From Paractinoplanes pyxinae (GTDB lineage: Bacteria > Actinomycetota > Actinomycetes > Mycobacteriales > Micromonosporaceae): a stretch of DNA of 64,000 bases. Every line of letters begins with the position of its first letter. Positions within the stretch are counted from its first letter, which is position 1. The translations under genes were made by a program, and so were the position numbers. The stretch spans positions 1 to 64,000 of the forward strand of contig NZ_JAPNTZ010000009.1 in NCBI RefSeq assembly GCF_026626335.1, in the 5' to 3' direction. The notes under the pieces were generated by a model. The model saw only the letters and a program-made list of their open reading frames with translations, was not told the DNA's origin and searched no databases. Below, piece after piece: positions 16,743 through 25,573 of this stretch.

Positions 16743-17624
16743 TCACAGGGCCCGCAGGGCGGATTCGGCGGCCGATCGAACCGAGGCGCGATAGCCCTCC
16801 CCGAACGCCGCCGTGTGCACGAGCAACAGGTGCAGCTGGTGCAGCGGCACCCGTTCTTCCCAGCCGTCGGCCAGGGCATACACCTCGTTGTAGGCGCCCA
16901 GGATGGTCGACAGGAAGGGTGCGCCGCCGAACAGGGCCAGTTCGGCCAGGTCGGTCTCGCGGTGGCCGCCGTGCGCCGCCGGGTCGATGAGCCAGGCCCG
17001 GCCGTCGGCGCCCCACAGGACGTTCCCGGGCCACAGGTCCCCGTGAGTCCGGCTCGGCGGCTCGCTCACGACGTACACCGCAAGGGTCTTGATAATGCGC
17101 TCGACCAGTTGAGCGTCGGCCGGTGTGAGCGCTCCGCGGTCGACCGAAATCTTCAGGTACGGAAGGAGTCGGCGCTCGGCGAACCAGGGCTCCCACGAGC
17201 CGCCGGCCAGTGTGTTGTCGAGGCTCAGGGGCCCGATGAAACCGTCCCAGTCGGCGCCGAAGGACGGGGCGCCTGCCCGATGCAAAGCGGCCAGATCACG
17301 TCCGAGCTGCTCCGCGCCCTCCCGGGTGGGCTCACCGGGTTCGATCCACTCGGTCGCGATCATCGACGGCAGGGCGGCGATGACCTCGGGCACCGGCGCT
17401 CCACCCTCGCGTAACCATCGAAGACCGGAAGCTTCGGCGGTGAAGAAGCCCGCCGGAGCCTCCCCGGCCGTCCACGTCTTGGCGAAGACCGAGGTGCCGT
17501 CGTCGAGCGTGAGCCGGCTCGCCGTCGACACACTCCCGCCACCCACCGGCGTCTCACGAAGGCGCTGGTGGGTGAGAAATGTCGGGAGGTGCTGCGGGTG
17601 CGCGCGCAAGTACGCCTGGTCCAC
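16743..17624 (-). CDS. Fructosamine kinase family protein
   Basis: A 293-residue protein with the kinase-like fold. The Gly-rich segment GGGSVSTASRLTL and VFAKTW (ATP-binding Lys), SRTHGDLWPGNVLW (catalytic HGD) and WLIDPAAHGGHRETDLAEL (metal-binding Asp) fit fructosamine/ketosamine-3-kinase relatives. These phosphorylate sugar adducts on amines so that they decompose, a protein-deglycation function. Bacterial members of this family can act on small-molecule fructosamines. It is divergent from a GNAT gene with 56 bp between the starts. Confidence 0.9.
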   Translation of the reverse strand: MDQAYLRAHPQHLPTFLTHQRLRETPVGGGSVSTASRLTLDDGTSVFAKTWTAGEAPAGFFTAEASGLRWLREGGAPVPEVIAALPSMIATEWIEPGEPTREGAEQLGRDLAALHRAGAPSFGADWDGFIGPLSLDNTLAGGSWEPWFAERRLLPYLKISVDRGALTPADAQLVERIIKTLAVYVVSEPPSRTHGDLWPGNVLWGADGRAWLIDPAAHGGHRETDLAELALFGGAPFLSTILGAYNEVYALADGWEERVPLHQLHLLLVHTAAFGEGYRASVRSAAESALRAL

Positions 17625-17680
17625 CGCCTTATCTTGCGCTTCGGCTTACGCCTGTCCGAAATCGGAGTCAAAATGTCGGC

Positions 17681-18184
17681 ATGAGCCCTGTCACAGTGCG
17701 TTCGTACCGTCCGAGTGACCACTCCGCGGGCCGTCAGCTGTGGTCCGAGCTGACCAATCAGCACAACCGGATGTACGGCGTGCCCGACCAGGACGCCGGC
17801 GAGGGCTTCGAGGAATACCTCACCCGGCTCGATCTGGGCGGGCTGTGGGTGGCCGACCACGCCGACGACGGGGTGATCGGCATGGTCGGGCTGGTGATCC
17901 GGGGCCGGGCCGGCGAGGTCGAGCCGATCGTGGTCACGGTCTCGCACCGGCACAAGGGCGTCGGCCGCAAGCTGCTGCGGCACGTGGCCGGCGAGGCCCG
18001 CCGCCGGAACATGACCGCGCTGACGATCTCGCCCGAGTCCCGCAACGTCGACGCGATCCGCAGCCTGCACGCGGCCGGCTACGACGTCGTCTCGTCGTTC
18101 GAACTGACCCTCGACCTGAACCGCACGCCGCACGAGTGGCAGCAGGAAGGCCTCGAACTGCACGAGCTTCCGTTCCGCTCCTAG
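17681..18184 (+). CDS. GNAT family N-acetyltransferase
   Basis: A 167-residue protein. The acetyl-CoA binding region is VVTVSHRHKGVGRKLLRHVAGEARRRNM (the HKGVGRKLL piece is the Q/RxxGxG/A loop), preceded by VIGMVGLVIRG and followed by VDAIRSLHAAGYDVV, the usual motif B. The acceptor substrate is unknown. ATG 17681 was chosen because the conserved domain begins at residue 4 and upstream residues are low-complexity and overlap the divergent kinase gene. Confidence 0.9.
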   Translation: MSPVTVRSYRPSDHSAGRQLWSELTNQHNRMYGVPDQDAGEGFEEYLTRLDLGGLWVADHADDGVIGMVGLVIRGRAGEVEPIVVTVSHRHKGVGRKLLRHVAGEARRRNMTALTISPESRNVDAIRSLHAAGYDVVSSFELTLDLNRTPHEWQQEGLELHELPFRS

Positions 18185-18206
18185 CTGGGACTTCGTCGAA
18201 CCGGCC

Positions 18207-18232
18207 GGTGGATAACCCGCGTGTCGTCCACA
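18207..18232. other. Pair of DnaA-box-like sequences before the DUF4192 gene
   Basis: GGTGGATAA (18207-18215) and TCGTCCACA (18224-18232) each differ by one base from TGTGGATAA and TTGTCCACA. They face each other 8 bp apart in the short gap between the GNAT and DUF4192 genes. Similar sequences form larger clusters at 58854 and 62010 in this window. Confidence 0.35.
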
Positions 18233-18284
18233 GGCCGGCCGCTTGGCACTCGCGACGGGCCGCCGGAAGGCCAATCTGCACGGC

Positions 18285-19262
18285 ATGACTCCCGTGTGCA
18301 CGCTCATGGTGCGAACCCCGGCCGACCTCATCGCCGTCACGCCGTTCCTGCTGGGCTTTCATCCGGCCGACAGCCTGGTGGTGATCGGCCTGGCGGGCCG
18401 CTCGATCGACTTCATCGGACGCCACGACTTGCCGCCGCCCGGCGACCACAGCATCGAATCGGCCGCACCCCTGATCGCTCGTCAGGGAGTGCGGGAAGTC
18501 GCCTTGATCGGCTACGGCGCGCCCGGGCCGGCGCGCTCGGCCATCGACGACTTCGACGCCGCCCTCGGCCGGGTCGGCGTCCGGGTGCGTGAGGCGCTGC
18601 GGGTCACCGGCGGCCGCTGGTTCAACGTGCACTGCGACGACCGCGACTGCTGCGCGCTCGACGGCCACCCGGTTCCGTCGCCGCACAACCCGATCGCCGC
18701 CGCCGCGGTCTTCCAGGGGCACGTCGCCCTGCCCAACCGGCAGGCCCTGGTCAAGCAGGTGGCGCCGGTCGAGGGCGAGGAACGCCGGCAGATGGCCGCC
18801 GCCACGGCCGCCCTCAATCTGCGGCTCGGCGAGGGCGTTTCCCGCACGCTGGTGGGACGGGCGGGCCGGGCCGCGGTGCGTCAGGCGGAACGGAAGCACG
18901 CCGCCGGCCAGTCGCTGACCTACGACGAAACGGCCCTGCTGGGCGCCCTTCTGGTGGGCCGGACGACGTTCGACTACGCGCTGCACCGCATCTCCGGCGA
19001 GCCGTGGCGGGTCCAGCAGTGGACCGAGGTGACGCGCCGGGTCGAGGCGCCCTTCGTGCCCGGTCCGGCCGCCTTGCTGGGGTACGCGGCGTGGCGGGCC
19101 GGCCTCGGACCGCTGGCCCGGGTCGCGGTCGACCGGGCGTTGCGCCAAGACCCGTACCACCGCTTCGCCGGCATCCTCGACGGTCTGCTCGCCGCCGGTG
19201 TCGGCCCCGGCGCCGTCGAAAGCTTCGTCCCGCCGGTCGGCGGCGAGCGAAGGGCCTCCTAG
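18285..19262 (+). CDS. DUF4192 domain-containing protein
   Basis: A 325-residue cytoplasmic protein. The N-terminal signature VRTPADLIAVTPFLLGFHPADSLVVIGL is diagnostic of DUF4192, an actinobacterial family of unknown function. Further conserved pieces are RWFNVHCDDRDCCALDGHPVP and the C-terminal ALLGYAAWRAGLGPLARVAVDRAL, an alpha-helical TPR-like region. No catalytic residues are known. ATG 18285 gives the usual family start; the longer frame upstream contains no ribosome site. It ends 3 bp before the convergent fdhD stop. Confidence 0.88.
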   Translation: MTPVCTLMVRTPADLIAVTPFLLGFHPADSLVVIGLAGRSIDFIGRHDLPPPGDHSIESAAPLIARQGVREVALIGYGAPGPARSAIDDFDAALGRVGVRVREALRVTGGRWFNVHCDDRDCCALDGHPVPSPHNPIAAAAVFQGHVALPNRQALVKQVAPVEGEERRQMAAATAALNLRLGEGVSRTLVGRAGRAAVRQAERKHAAGQSLTYDETALLGALLVGRTTFDYALHRISGEPWRVQQWTEVTRRVEAPFVPGPAALLGYAAWRAGLGPLARVAVDRALRQDPYHRFAGILDGLLAAGVGPGAVESFVPPVGGERRAS

Positions 19263-19265
19263 GTG

Positions 19266-20093
19266 TCAGACCGTGACGCGTTCCGGCGACGTGTAGACGT
19301 TCATGCTCTTGCCCCGCAGAAAGCCGACCAGCGTCATCCCGGCCTCGTCGGCCAGCTCGGCGGCCAGGGTGCTCGGCGCCGACACGGCCGCCAGCAGCGG
19401 CAACCCGGCCATCCAGGCCTTCTGCGTGAGCTCGAAGCTGGCCCGCCCCGACACGAGCAGCACGTGCCCGGTCAGCGGCAGCCGGCCCTCGCGCAGCGCC
19501 CACCCGATCACCTTGTCGACGGCGTTGTGCCGGCCCACGTCCTCGCGCAGCACCAGCAGCTCGCCATCGGCGGTGAACAGCCCCGCCGCGTGCAGGCCAC
19601 CCGTGCGGTCGAAGGTGCGCTGGGCCGCCCGCAACCGGTCGGGCAGCTCGACGAGTGTGCTCGCCGGGATGCTGAGCGGGTCGCCCGAGACGTCGAACTG
19701 CGAGCGGGTGCGGACGGCGTCGATGCTGGCCTTGCCGCACACCCCGCACGAGCTGGTGGTGTAGAAGTTGCGGCTCGGGTCGGTGACCGGCGGCGGCACG
19801 TCGGCCCCGAGCACGATGTCGACCACGTTGTAGGTGTTCGGGGTGTCGGTGCCGGCGCAGAGCTGGGCGGTCGCCACGTCGCCGGCGTCGCGGATGATGC
19901 CCTCGGTGAGCAGGAAACCCATGGCCAGGTCGATGTCCTGCCCCGGGGTGCGCATGGTGACCGCCAGCGGCGCCTTGCGGACGCGGATCTCCAGGGGTTC
20001 CTCGGCCGCGAGGTCGTCCGGGCGGCGGCGCGGATCACCGGTCGCCTCGAGATTGATCTTCACGACCGGCCGCCGGGTCATCGTCCTCGCCAT
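19266..20093 (-). CDS. fdhD: Formate dehydrogenase accessory sulfurtransferase FdhD
   Basis: A 275-residue protein. FdhD moves sulphur from a cysteine desulfurase to the Moco of formate dehydrogenase. The essential double-Cys motif is present as SSCGVCGKAS, with HAAGLF, VLREDVGRHNAVDKVIG and SGRASFELTQKA, all typical blocks. No formate dehydrogenase gene lies in the window, so the client is elsewhere. It is divergent from mobA across 138 bp, which holds no visible gene. Confidence 0.96.
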   Translation of the reverse strand: MARTMTRRPVVKINLEATGDPRRRPDDLAAEEPLEIRVRKAPLAVTMRTPGQDIDLAMGFLLTEGIIRDAGDVATAQLCAGTDTPNTYNVVDIVLGADVPPPVTDPSRNFYTTSSCGVCGKASIDAVRTRSQFDVSGDPLSIPASTLVELPDRLRAAQRTFDRTGGLHAAGLFTADGELLVLREDVGRHNAVDKVIGWALREGRLPLTGHVLLVSGRASFELTQKAWMAGLPLLAAVSAPSTLAAELADEAGMTLVGFLRGKSMNVYTSPERVTV

Positions 20094-20231
20094 TCCTCGA
20101 GCGTAGGCCGCTCGGCGGCGTCCGGCTCGTTACCGGAGGGGCGCCGTGACACCCCAGGGACATGGAGTGATCAACGACTGGTAACTGAGCGCGCGGTCAC
20201 GCTCGACACGCGGTCGGGATACGGTACGTAC

Positions 20232-20831
20232 GTGGGGGGATATGCGGCGGTGGTGCTGGCCGGCGGAGCTGCGCGGCGGATGGGTGGTGCGGACAAGCCG
20301 ACCCTGACCGTGGCCGGGCAGTCCATGCTGACCCGCGTGCTCGCCGCGGTGCACGACGCCGACCCCCGGGTGGTCGTCGGCCGGGTGCCGCCCGACCTTC
20401 CCGTCCAGGTGCACTCCACCCGCGAGGATCCGCCCGGCAGCGGCCCGGTGGCGGCCACCGCGGCGGGGCTGGCGCTGGTGCCCGACGACGTTTCCTACAC
20501 GGCGCTGCTGGCGGCCGACCTGCCGCTGCTCACCGGCGAGGCGATCGACGTGCTGCGCCTGACCGCCGAGTCGGCGCCCATGCAGGGCGCGGTCTATCGC
20601 GACGCCGAGGGCCGGCGGCAGATGCTGTGCGGCGTGTGGCGCACGGCCGCCCTGCGCCAGGCGCTGGCCGGCGTGCTCGAAGAGCGAGGCAGCCTGGACG
20701 GCGCCTCGGTGCGTGAGCTGATGAACCACCTGCGCGTCGCCGAGGTCTCGTGGCGGCGCCCGGGCCCGCCCCCGTGGTTCGACTGCGACACCGACGACGA
20801 TCTGCGTACGGCCGAAGAGTGGGCCCGATGA
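20232..20831 (+). CDS. mobA: Molybdenum cofactor guanylyltransferase MobA-like
   Basis: A 199-residue nucleotidyltransferase. The GTP-binding signature AVVLAGGAARRMGGADKPTL is at the N-terminus, followed by RVPPDLP, DPPGSGPVAATAAGLALV and LLAADLPLL (metal-binding Asp). MobA adds GMP to Mo-molybdopterin to give the bis-MGD cofactor needed by formate dehydrogenase, which fits the adjacent fdhD. The GTG at 20232 is the most upstream start giving a normal family N-terminus. Stop and next start overlap (ATGA). Confidence 0.9.
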   Translation: MGGYAAVVLAGGAARRMGGADKPTLTVAGQSMLTRVLAAVHDADPRVVVGRVPPDLPVQVHSTREDPPGSGPVAATAAGLALVPDDVSYTALLAADLPLLTGEAIDVLRLTAESAPMQGAVYRDAEGRRQMLCGVWRTAALRQALAGVLEERGSLDGASVRELMNHLRVAEVSWRRPGPPPWFDCDTDDDLRTAEEWAR

Positions 20832-21088
20832 ACCAGCTCGACGCCTGGGTCGCCGCCGCCGGCGAGCAGGCCGGCGTCGATCCGGCCGACATCCCGACCC
20901 GGCTGGTGCTCGACCTGGCCCGCGACGTCGCCCACGGCGTGGTGCGCCCGGGTGCGCCCGTGACCGCCTACCTGCTCGGATTGGCCGTCGGCCGCGGCGC
21001 CGACCCGGCCGAGGTCGCTGCCCGGTTGAGCGAACTGGCCGGGTCCTGGGCGCCGCCGGGCGACAGGCCTCAACCGCCCATCCCCTGA
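20828..21088 (+). CDS. DUF6457 protein, MobA partner
   Basis: An 86-residue helical protein (LDAWVAAAGEQAGVD, VLDLARDVAHGVVRPGAPVTAYLLGLAVGRG). The same small domain is fused to or follows MobA in many actinobacteria, and here it overlaps mobA by 4 bp. No catalytic residues are apparent; a role as a MobA-associated helper is inferred from position only. Confidence 0.85.
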   Translation: MNQLDAWVAAAGEQAGVDPADIPTRLVLDLARDVAHGVVRPGAPVTAYLLGLAVGRGADPAEVAARLSELAGSWAPPGDRPQPPIP

Positions 21089-21146
21089 GAGAGGGCAGAG
21101 GGGGCGGACGCCGCTCGATAGGGTGGCGGGAGCGGAGGTGACGATC

Positions 21147-22235
21147 ATGACGGCACAGAGCGCCGAGGGCGGCGAATCCACCGACGGTGTGCTCCTCGAC
21201 GAGCCCACCACGGCCGACTTGCGAGCGAAGGTCGGCGAGGCGTGGCGGGAGTTCGCGCGGGCGCTGGCCGGCCTGCTCCCGACGCTGGCGCCGGGGGCCC
21301 ACGTCGATCTGACGCTCGACCCCACGGCCTCGGGCACCGGCATCGCCGTCTATTCGGTGAGCATGCGGGTGCGCGAGGGCGGCGTGGTCGAGGCGCTGGC
21401 GATCGGCAACGCGGGCCTGCCCGAGGGCTACCGGATGGATCGGGCCTCGATCGCCGATCTGGTCGCGCTGGGCTGGTCGCCGCCGGGCGTGCTGGCCGGC
21501 TCGGGCGACTCGTTCGGGCTGAGCTCCACCCAGGACAATTCGAATCGCCTGGCCACCGTGGTGGCGCGCACGCTGCGCGACGTCTACGGCGCGCCGCACC
21601 CGGCGTTCCTGGTCTACCTGGTGCACGACGAGAACGACGAGCCGATCGAGACCGTGCCGCTGGCCACGGCCCGGCACGAGCCGAGCATCGACGAGGAGCT
21701 GAGCCTCGACGACATCGCCGAGGACGGCGTGCTGGCGGCGGCGCTGGCCGACGCGGCCGACGAGGTCGTCCCGCTCGACGAGCGGGTGCGCACGGTGGTC
21801 GCCACCATGTCCAAGACCACGGTCGACCAGCTGCAGGTGGACGCCGACGGCGACATCGGCATCCGGGCCGGGTCGGCCATGGTCTTCGTGCGGGTGCGCG
21901 ACAACCCGCCGCTGGTCGACGTGTTCTCGCCGATCCTCACCGAGGTCGAGCCGACCGAGCAGCTTTACGTGAAGCTGTCCGAGCTGACCAACCGGATGCC
22001 GATCGGCCGGCTCTACGCCGCGCAGGACACGGTGTGGGCGTCGATCCCGGTCTTCGGCCGCAACTTCCAGGCCACCCACCTGATGCTGGCCGTGCAGGTG
22101 ATGACCGGGCTGGCCGACGAGCTCGACGACCGGCTGCACGGCGAGTTCGGCGGCAAGCGCTTCTTCGGCGAGGGCGACAAGCCGGCCCCCGCCAAGGAGC
22201 CGGCCGACGACCACCGCACCGGCATGTATCTGTAA
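21147..22235 (+). CDS. YbjN/TY-Chap-like tandem-domain protein
   Basis: A 362-residue acidic cytoplasmic protein. The first half (residues about 20-160) resembles the TY-Chap N domain and the second (210-335; IGIRAGSAMVFVRVRDNPPLVDVFSPIL, GRLYAAQDTVWASIPVFG) the YbjN/CesT-type chaperone fold. Such proteins are common in actinobacteria and not characterised biochemically; a chaperone-like role is suggested only by fold. ATG 21147 follows GGAGGTGACGATC, an ideal ribosome site. Confidence 0.75.
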   Translation: MTAQSAEGGESTDGVLLDEPTTADLRAKVGEAWREFARALAGLLPTLAPGAHVDLTLDPTASGTGIAVYSVSMRVREGGVVEALAIGNAGLPEGYRMDRASIADLVALGWSPPGVLAGSGDSFGLSSTQDNSNRLATVVARTLRDVYGAPHPAFLVYLVHDENDEPIETVPLATARHEPSIDEELSLDDIAEDGVLAAALADAADEVVPLDERVRTVVATMSKTTVDQLQVDADGDIGIRAGSAMVFVRVRDNPPLVDVFSPILTEVEPTEQLYVKLSELTNRMPIGRLYAAQDTVWASIPVFGRNFQATHLMLAVQVMTGLADELDDRLHGEFGGKRFFGEGDKPAPAKEPADDHRTGMYL

Positions 22236-22244
22236 GAGATGGAC

Positions 22245-22299
22245 GGGGCTTGTCCCGCCGGCCCGCGGGGCTGAGTGCGGACCGGACAGGACAAGCCCC
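22245..22299. terminator. Bidirectional hairpin between convergent genes
   Basis: GGGGCTTGTCC (22245-22255) pairs perfectly with GGACAAGCCCC (22289-22299) around a G+C-rich loop that can itself fold. It fills the 66-bp gap between the YbjN-like gene and the convergent beta-propeller gene. There is no U-tract, as is common in actinobacteria. Confidence 0.75.
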
Positions 22300-22301
22300 A
22301 G

Positions 22302-24110
22302 CTACTTCAGGCCGACCCAGGCGACCTGGTCGAGGGTGGACAGGTTCGAGGCAAGCAGGCCGCCGTCGGTGACCGACCACAGCACATCGCCGACCACCAG
22401 AGCCCGGCGCATCGGCCCGGTGTCCTTGGCCGTGGGGGCCAGCCGGGTGGTCTGTGCGAGCCGGTCGCCGGTGATCTGCAGGGCCAGCGCGCCGTCCGAC
22501 TTGGCGTCGGCCACCGGCAGCACCAGCAGGTTGCTCGCCGGCCACCACAGGATCGCGTGCGGATCGGATTCGGCCTCCGACGAGCCACCTGCCACCACGT
22601 GCTGGTCGAGGCGCCGGGGCGCGGCCGGGTCGGTCACGTCGAACAGCGAGACCTGCGTTCCGGTCGGCACGCCTCGGGTGTCCGCCTCCTGGCCGATGCC
22701 GATGAGCCGGTTCTCGCCCACCGGCTGCAGGTGCGCCGAGTAGCCCGTGATCTTCAGTTCGCCCGTGACCCGCGGCTTGCTCGGATCGGCGAGGTCGAGG
22801 CTGTAGAGCGGGTCGGTCTCGCGGAAGGTCACCACGTAGCCGCGGGGGCCGATGAACCGTACGGAGTAAATGCGCTCACCCCGGCCCAGGCCCTCGACCG
22901 CGCCCACCTCGGCCAGCTTGCCGTCCTTCTCGCGTAGCACCCGCACCGCCGAGGCGTCGTCGGTCATGCTGGTCGTCGCCACCCGCAGGTGACCGTCCCA
23001 CTCGGACATCGAGTACTGGTTGAGCAGCCGGCCGGAGACCTTGCCCGACGCCACATAGATCGGCCGGCCGGCCGGCGGCAGGCTGAACCGGTAGATGTCG
23101 GTCGTGTCCGGCACCCCGGCCCGGTCGGCGCGGGTCAACCGCCAGCCCTGGTTGTTGGCGATGTAGAGCCCGTCGGCGCTGCTGTAGACGGCATCACCGT
23201 CGGCCACCACCGCCACCGGATCGCCGTCGCCGAGCGCGGTCGCGTTCAGGTCGAACGACAGCACCCGCAGCATCGAGAGCCCCGAGAACGACTCCGGCCG
23301 GCTGACCGCCGAGCAGTCGAGCCGCCCCTTGGCCGTGGCGCCGCCCGTGGTGACCTCCCAGCCCGGCAGCCAGGACTCCAACGGAGCCCGCTCGAAGCTC
23401 CGCTCGTCCTGCATGACGTTCTCGGGCTCGGGCTCGCGGCCGTACGGGAACGGGAAGTCGGGACTGCTGCTGATCACGACGCGGGCCACGCTGCCGTGCT
23501 GCCGCGCGTCGACCACCCGTCCGTCGCCGCGATAACGGCTGAGCAGCCGGGGCGTGCCGCCGGTCAGGTCGACGAGCAGCACCTCGGACCGGCCGTTGAA
23601 GGGCCGCATGATCCGGCTGTCCTCACGCAGCATGGGGCGGCCGCCGCCGTCGGCCAGCACCAGCGCGTGATCGCCGGCCACCAGCACCTTCGGTTCGCCG
23701 TACGCCTGAAGCCCCAGATCGAGGCGGCCGGTCTGCGTGCGGGTAACGGTGTCGACCACGCGCAGCACGCCGCCCGAGACGGTGACGATCCGCCGCCCGT
23801 CGGTCTTCACGATGTCGGGTTCGTCGATCCCCACCTCTTGCACGTTGGTGCCCGAGAACTCGCCGCCGATCTCGGAGGCTCGGGCCGAGTCGGCCCCCAG
23901 GGCGCGGGCGTTGTCAGGCATCGGGGGAGGAGCGACATAGCTTTTCTCGGCCGCCGCCCGCAGCTCTTTCTCGAGCTGGGCGCAGGAGTCGAAGGCGACC
24001 AGCTTCAGGGCCGGCGCCGCCGCCGGGCGAGGCTCGGTGGGGCCGGACGCGGTACAGGCGGCCAGCGGCACGACAGCCAGCGTGGCCAGGAGCCAGGATC
24101 GACGCGACAT
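22302..24110 (-). CDS. Secreted beta-propeller lipoprotein
   Basis: A 602-residue protein with a lipoprotein signal (WLLATLAVVPLAACTAS; Cys at about 19). The mature part is the 'beta-propeller domain-containing' family (PF09826-like): CAQLEKELRAAAEKSY, the SGTNVQEVGIDEPDIVKTDG block, then repeated blades (VRFIGPRGYVVTFRETDPLYSLDLADPSKP). These proteins are anchored outside the membrane; function is unknown, with scaffold or ligand binding most likely. Two Cys in mature blades could be oxidised. Confidence 0.88.
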   Translation of the reverse strand: MSRRSWLLATLAVVPLAACTASGPTEPRPAAAPALKLVAFDSCAQLEKELRAAAEKSYVAPPPMPDNARALGADSARASEIGGEFSGTNVQEVGIDEPDIVKTDGRRIVTVSGGVLRVVDTVTRTQTGRLDLGLQAYGEPKVLVAGDHALVLADGGGRPMLREDSRIMRPFNGRSEVLLVDLTGGTPRLLSRYRGDGRVVDARQHGSVARVVISSSPDFPFPYGREPEPENVMQDERSFERAPLESWLPGWEVTTGGATAKGRLDCSAVSRPESFSGLSMLRVLSFDLNATALGDGDPVAVVADGDAVYSSADGLYIANNQGWRLTRADRAGVPDTTDIYRFSLPPAGRPIYVASGKVSGRLLNQYSMSEWDGHLRVATTSMTDDASAVRVLREKDGKLAEVGAVEGLGRGERIYSVRFIGPRGYVVTFRETDPLYSLDLADPSKPRVTGELKITGYSAHLQPVGENRLIGIGQEADTRGVPTGTQVSLFDVTDPAAPRRLDQHVVAGGSSEAESDPHAILWWPASNLLVLPVADAKSDGALALQITGDRLAQTTRLAPTAKDTGPMRRALVVGDVLWSVTDGGLLASNLSTLDQVAWVGLK

Positions 24111-24150
24111 GTCCGGTTGGACGCGGTCGCGGGTGGCCGGGTTCCCGGGG

Positions 24151-24609
24151 TCACTCCATTGCGGGTACGGGTGTCGGCGTCTCGACCAACCGGGAGAGCA
24201 CGATCATGCTGCGCGTGGAGGTCACGAACGGCTCGGCGCGCAGCCTTTCCAGCACCTGCTCGAGGTGTCCGATATCGGCCGCGCGCAGGTGTACGAGCGC
24301 GTCAGCCTCACCCGAGACCGTGTAGGCCCCGACGACCTCGGGATGGCGGCGGGTGGCCACCGTGATCTGGGCCGGGGTGGTGCGCCCGGTGCAGAACAGC
24401 TCGACGAAGGCCTCGGTCGTCCAGCCCACGGCGGACGGCTCGACGACCGTCGTGAAGCCCTTGATCACCCCGCTCGATCGAAGCCGGTCGACCCTCCGCT
24501 TGACCGCCGGGGCGGACAGTGAGACCTTGGCCCCGATCTCGGCGTACGACGAGCGGGCGTCGGCCACCAGCAACGCAACGATTCGCTGATCCACGGCGTC
24601 CAGTTGCAA
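24151..24609 (-). CDS. Lrp/AsnC family transcriptional regulator
   Basis: About 152 residues. The N-terminal HTH (LDAVDQRIVALLVADARSSYAEIGAKVSLSAPAVKRRVDRL) is followed by a RAM/ligand-binding domain (YTVSGEADALVHLRAADIGHLEQVLERLR). Start is probably TTG 24609 with AGGGG upstream; an ATG at 24630 is possible. It is divergent from the dimethylargininase gene with a 67-bp gap, so it probably controls that gene in response to an amino acid. Confidence 0.9.
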   Translation of the reverse strand: MQLDAVDQRIVALLVADARSSYAEIGAKVSLSAPAVKRRVDRLRSSGVIKGFTTVVEPSAVGWTTEAFVELFCTGRTTPAQITVATRRHPEVVGAYTVSGEADALVHLRAADIGHLEQVLERLRAEPFVTSTRSMIVLSRLVETPTPVPAME

Positions 24610-24676
24610 CGATTCGCCCCTAACACACAAGATTTCTAGCTGTTTCGTGCATCGCAGCCTACCTACGCTCTAGCTC

Positions 24677-25504
24677 ATGAACCACATCGAGCGCCGGCCG
24701 CGGAACCGGACATATCTCATGTGTCCGCCGCAGCACTTCACGGTCGAGTACGCCATCAACCCGTGGATGGACACGACCCTGCCGGTCGACGCCGCCCTGG
24801 CCCTCAAGCAGTGGCAGGTCCTGCGGGACACGCTCGGCGACCTCGGCCACCTCGTGCACGTGCTCGACGCCGTGCCGGGCCTGCCCGACATGGTCTACGC
24901 GGCGAACGGCGCCTTCTCGGTCGACGGCACGGTCTACGGCGCCCGGTTCCTCTATCCCCAGCGGGGCGCCGAGGCCGACGCCCACCGCGAGTTCTACACG
25001 CTCCAGGGCTGGAAGTTCTCCGGCCCGCAGCACGTCAACGAGGGTGAGGGCGACTTCGCGTACCTGCCCGGCGCGTACGGCGGTCTGGTGCTGGCCGGTT
25101 ACGGCTTCCGCACCGACCCGGCCGCCCACGCCGAGGCGCAAGAGGTGCTCGGCCGCCCGGTCGTCTCGCTCCACCTGGTCGACCCGGCCTTCTACCACCT
25201 CGACACCGCGCTGGCCGCCCTCGACGACCGCCACGTCACCTACTACCCCGAGGCCTTCTCGGCCGCCTCGCAGCGGGTGCTGGCCCAGCTCTTCCCGGAC
25301 GCCGTTCTGGCCGACCGGGCCGACGCCGAGGCGTTCGGGCTCAACCTGGTCAGCGACGGCCGCCACGTCATCCTCAACACCGAGGCGACGGCCATGGGCG
25401 AGAAGGTGCGCGCGGCCGGCTACCAGCCCGTCCACGTCGACCTCTCCGAGCTCAAGCGGGGCGGCGGCAGTGTGAAGTGCGTCGTAGCCGAGCTGAGGCA
25501 GTGA
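24677..25504 (+). CDS. ddaH: Dimethylargininase / guanidino-group hydrolase
   Basis: A 275-residue member of the guanidine-modifying (pentein) superfamily. It has the family N-terminus (LMCPPQHFTVEYAINPWM), DMVYAANGAF, the HVNEGEGDFAYLPG region (catalytic Glu/Asp), HLVDPAFYHLDTAL with the catalytic His, and a catalytic Cys in GGSVKCVVAELR. DDAH hydrolyses methylated arginine to citrulline plus methylamine. The adjacent Lrp gene suggests amino-acid-responsive control. Ornithine cyclodeaminase-linked or other pentein activity cannot be excluded. Confidence 0.85.
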   Translation: MNHIERRPRNRTYLMCPPQHFTVEYAINPWMDTTLPVDAALALKQWQVLRDTLGDLGHLVHVLDAVPGLPDMVYAANGAFSVDGTVYGARFLYPQRGAEADAHREFYTLQGWKFSGPQHVNEGEGDFAYLPGAYGGLVLAGYGFRTDPAAHAEAQEVLGRPVVSLHLVDPAFYHLDTALAALDDRHVTYYPEAFSAASQRVLAQLFPDAVLADRADAEAFGLNLVSDGRHVILNTEATAMGEKVRAAGYQPVHVDLSELKRGGGSVKCVVAELRQ

Positions 25505-25573
25505 CCCCGGACACTGCGAAACAAGGCATGGGCGCTGGCGGATGACTGGAGGCTGTGCGGGAAGATGGACCGC

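Noticed and set aside
19263..20230. Upstream extension of mobA to a start at 19263
   Set aside because: It would run antisense through all of fdhD; the family N-terminus begins at the GTG at 20232.
20130..22214. 694-codon minus-strand frame across mobA and the YbjN-like gene
   Set aside because: Low-complexity His/Arg/Gln composition; both genes on the other strand have clear family motifs and ribosome sites.
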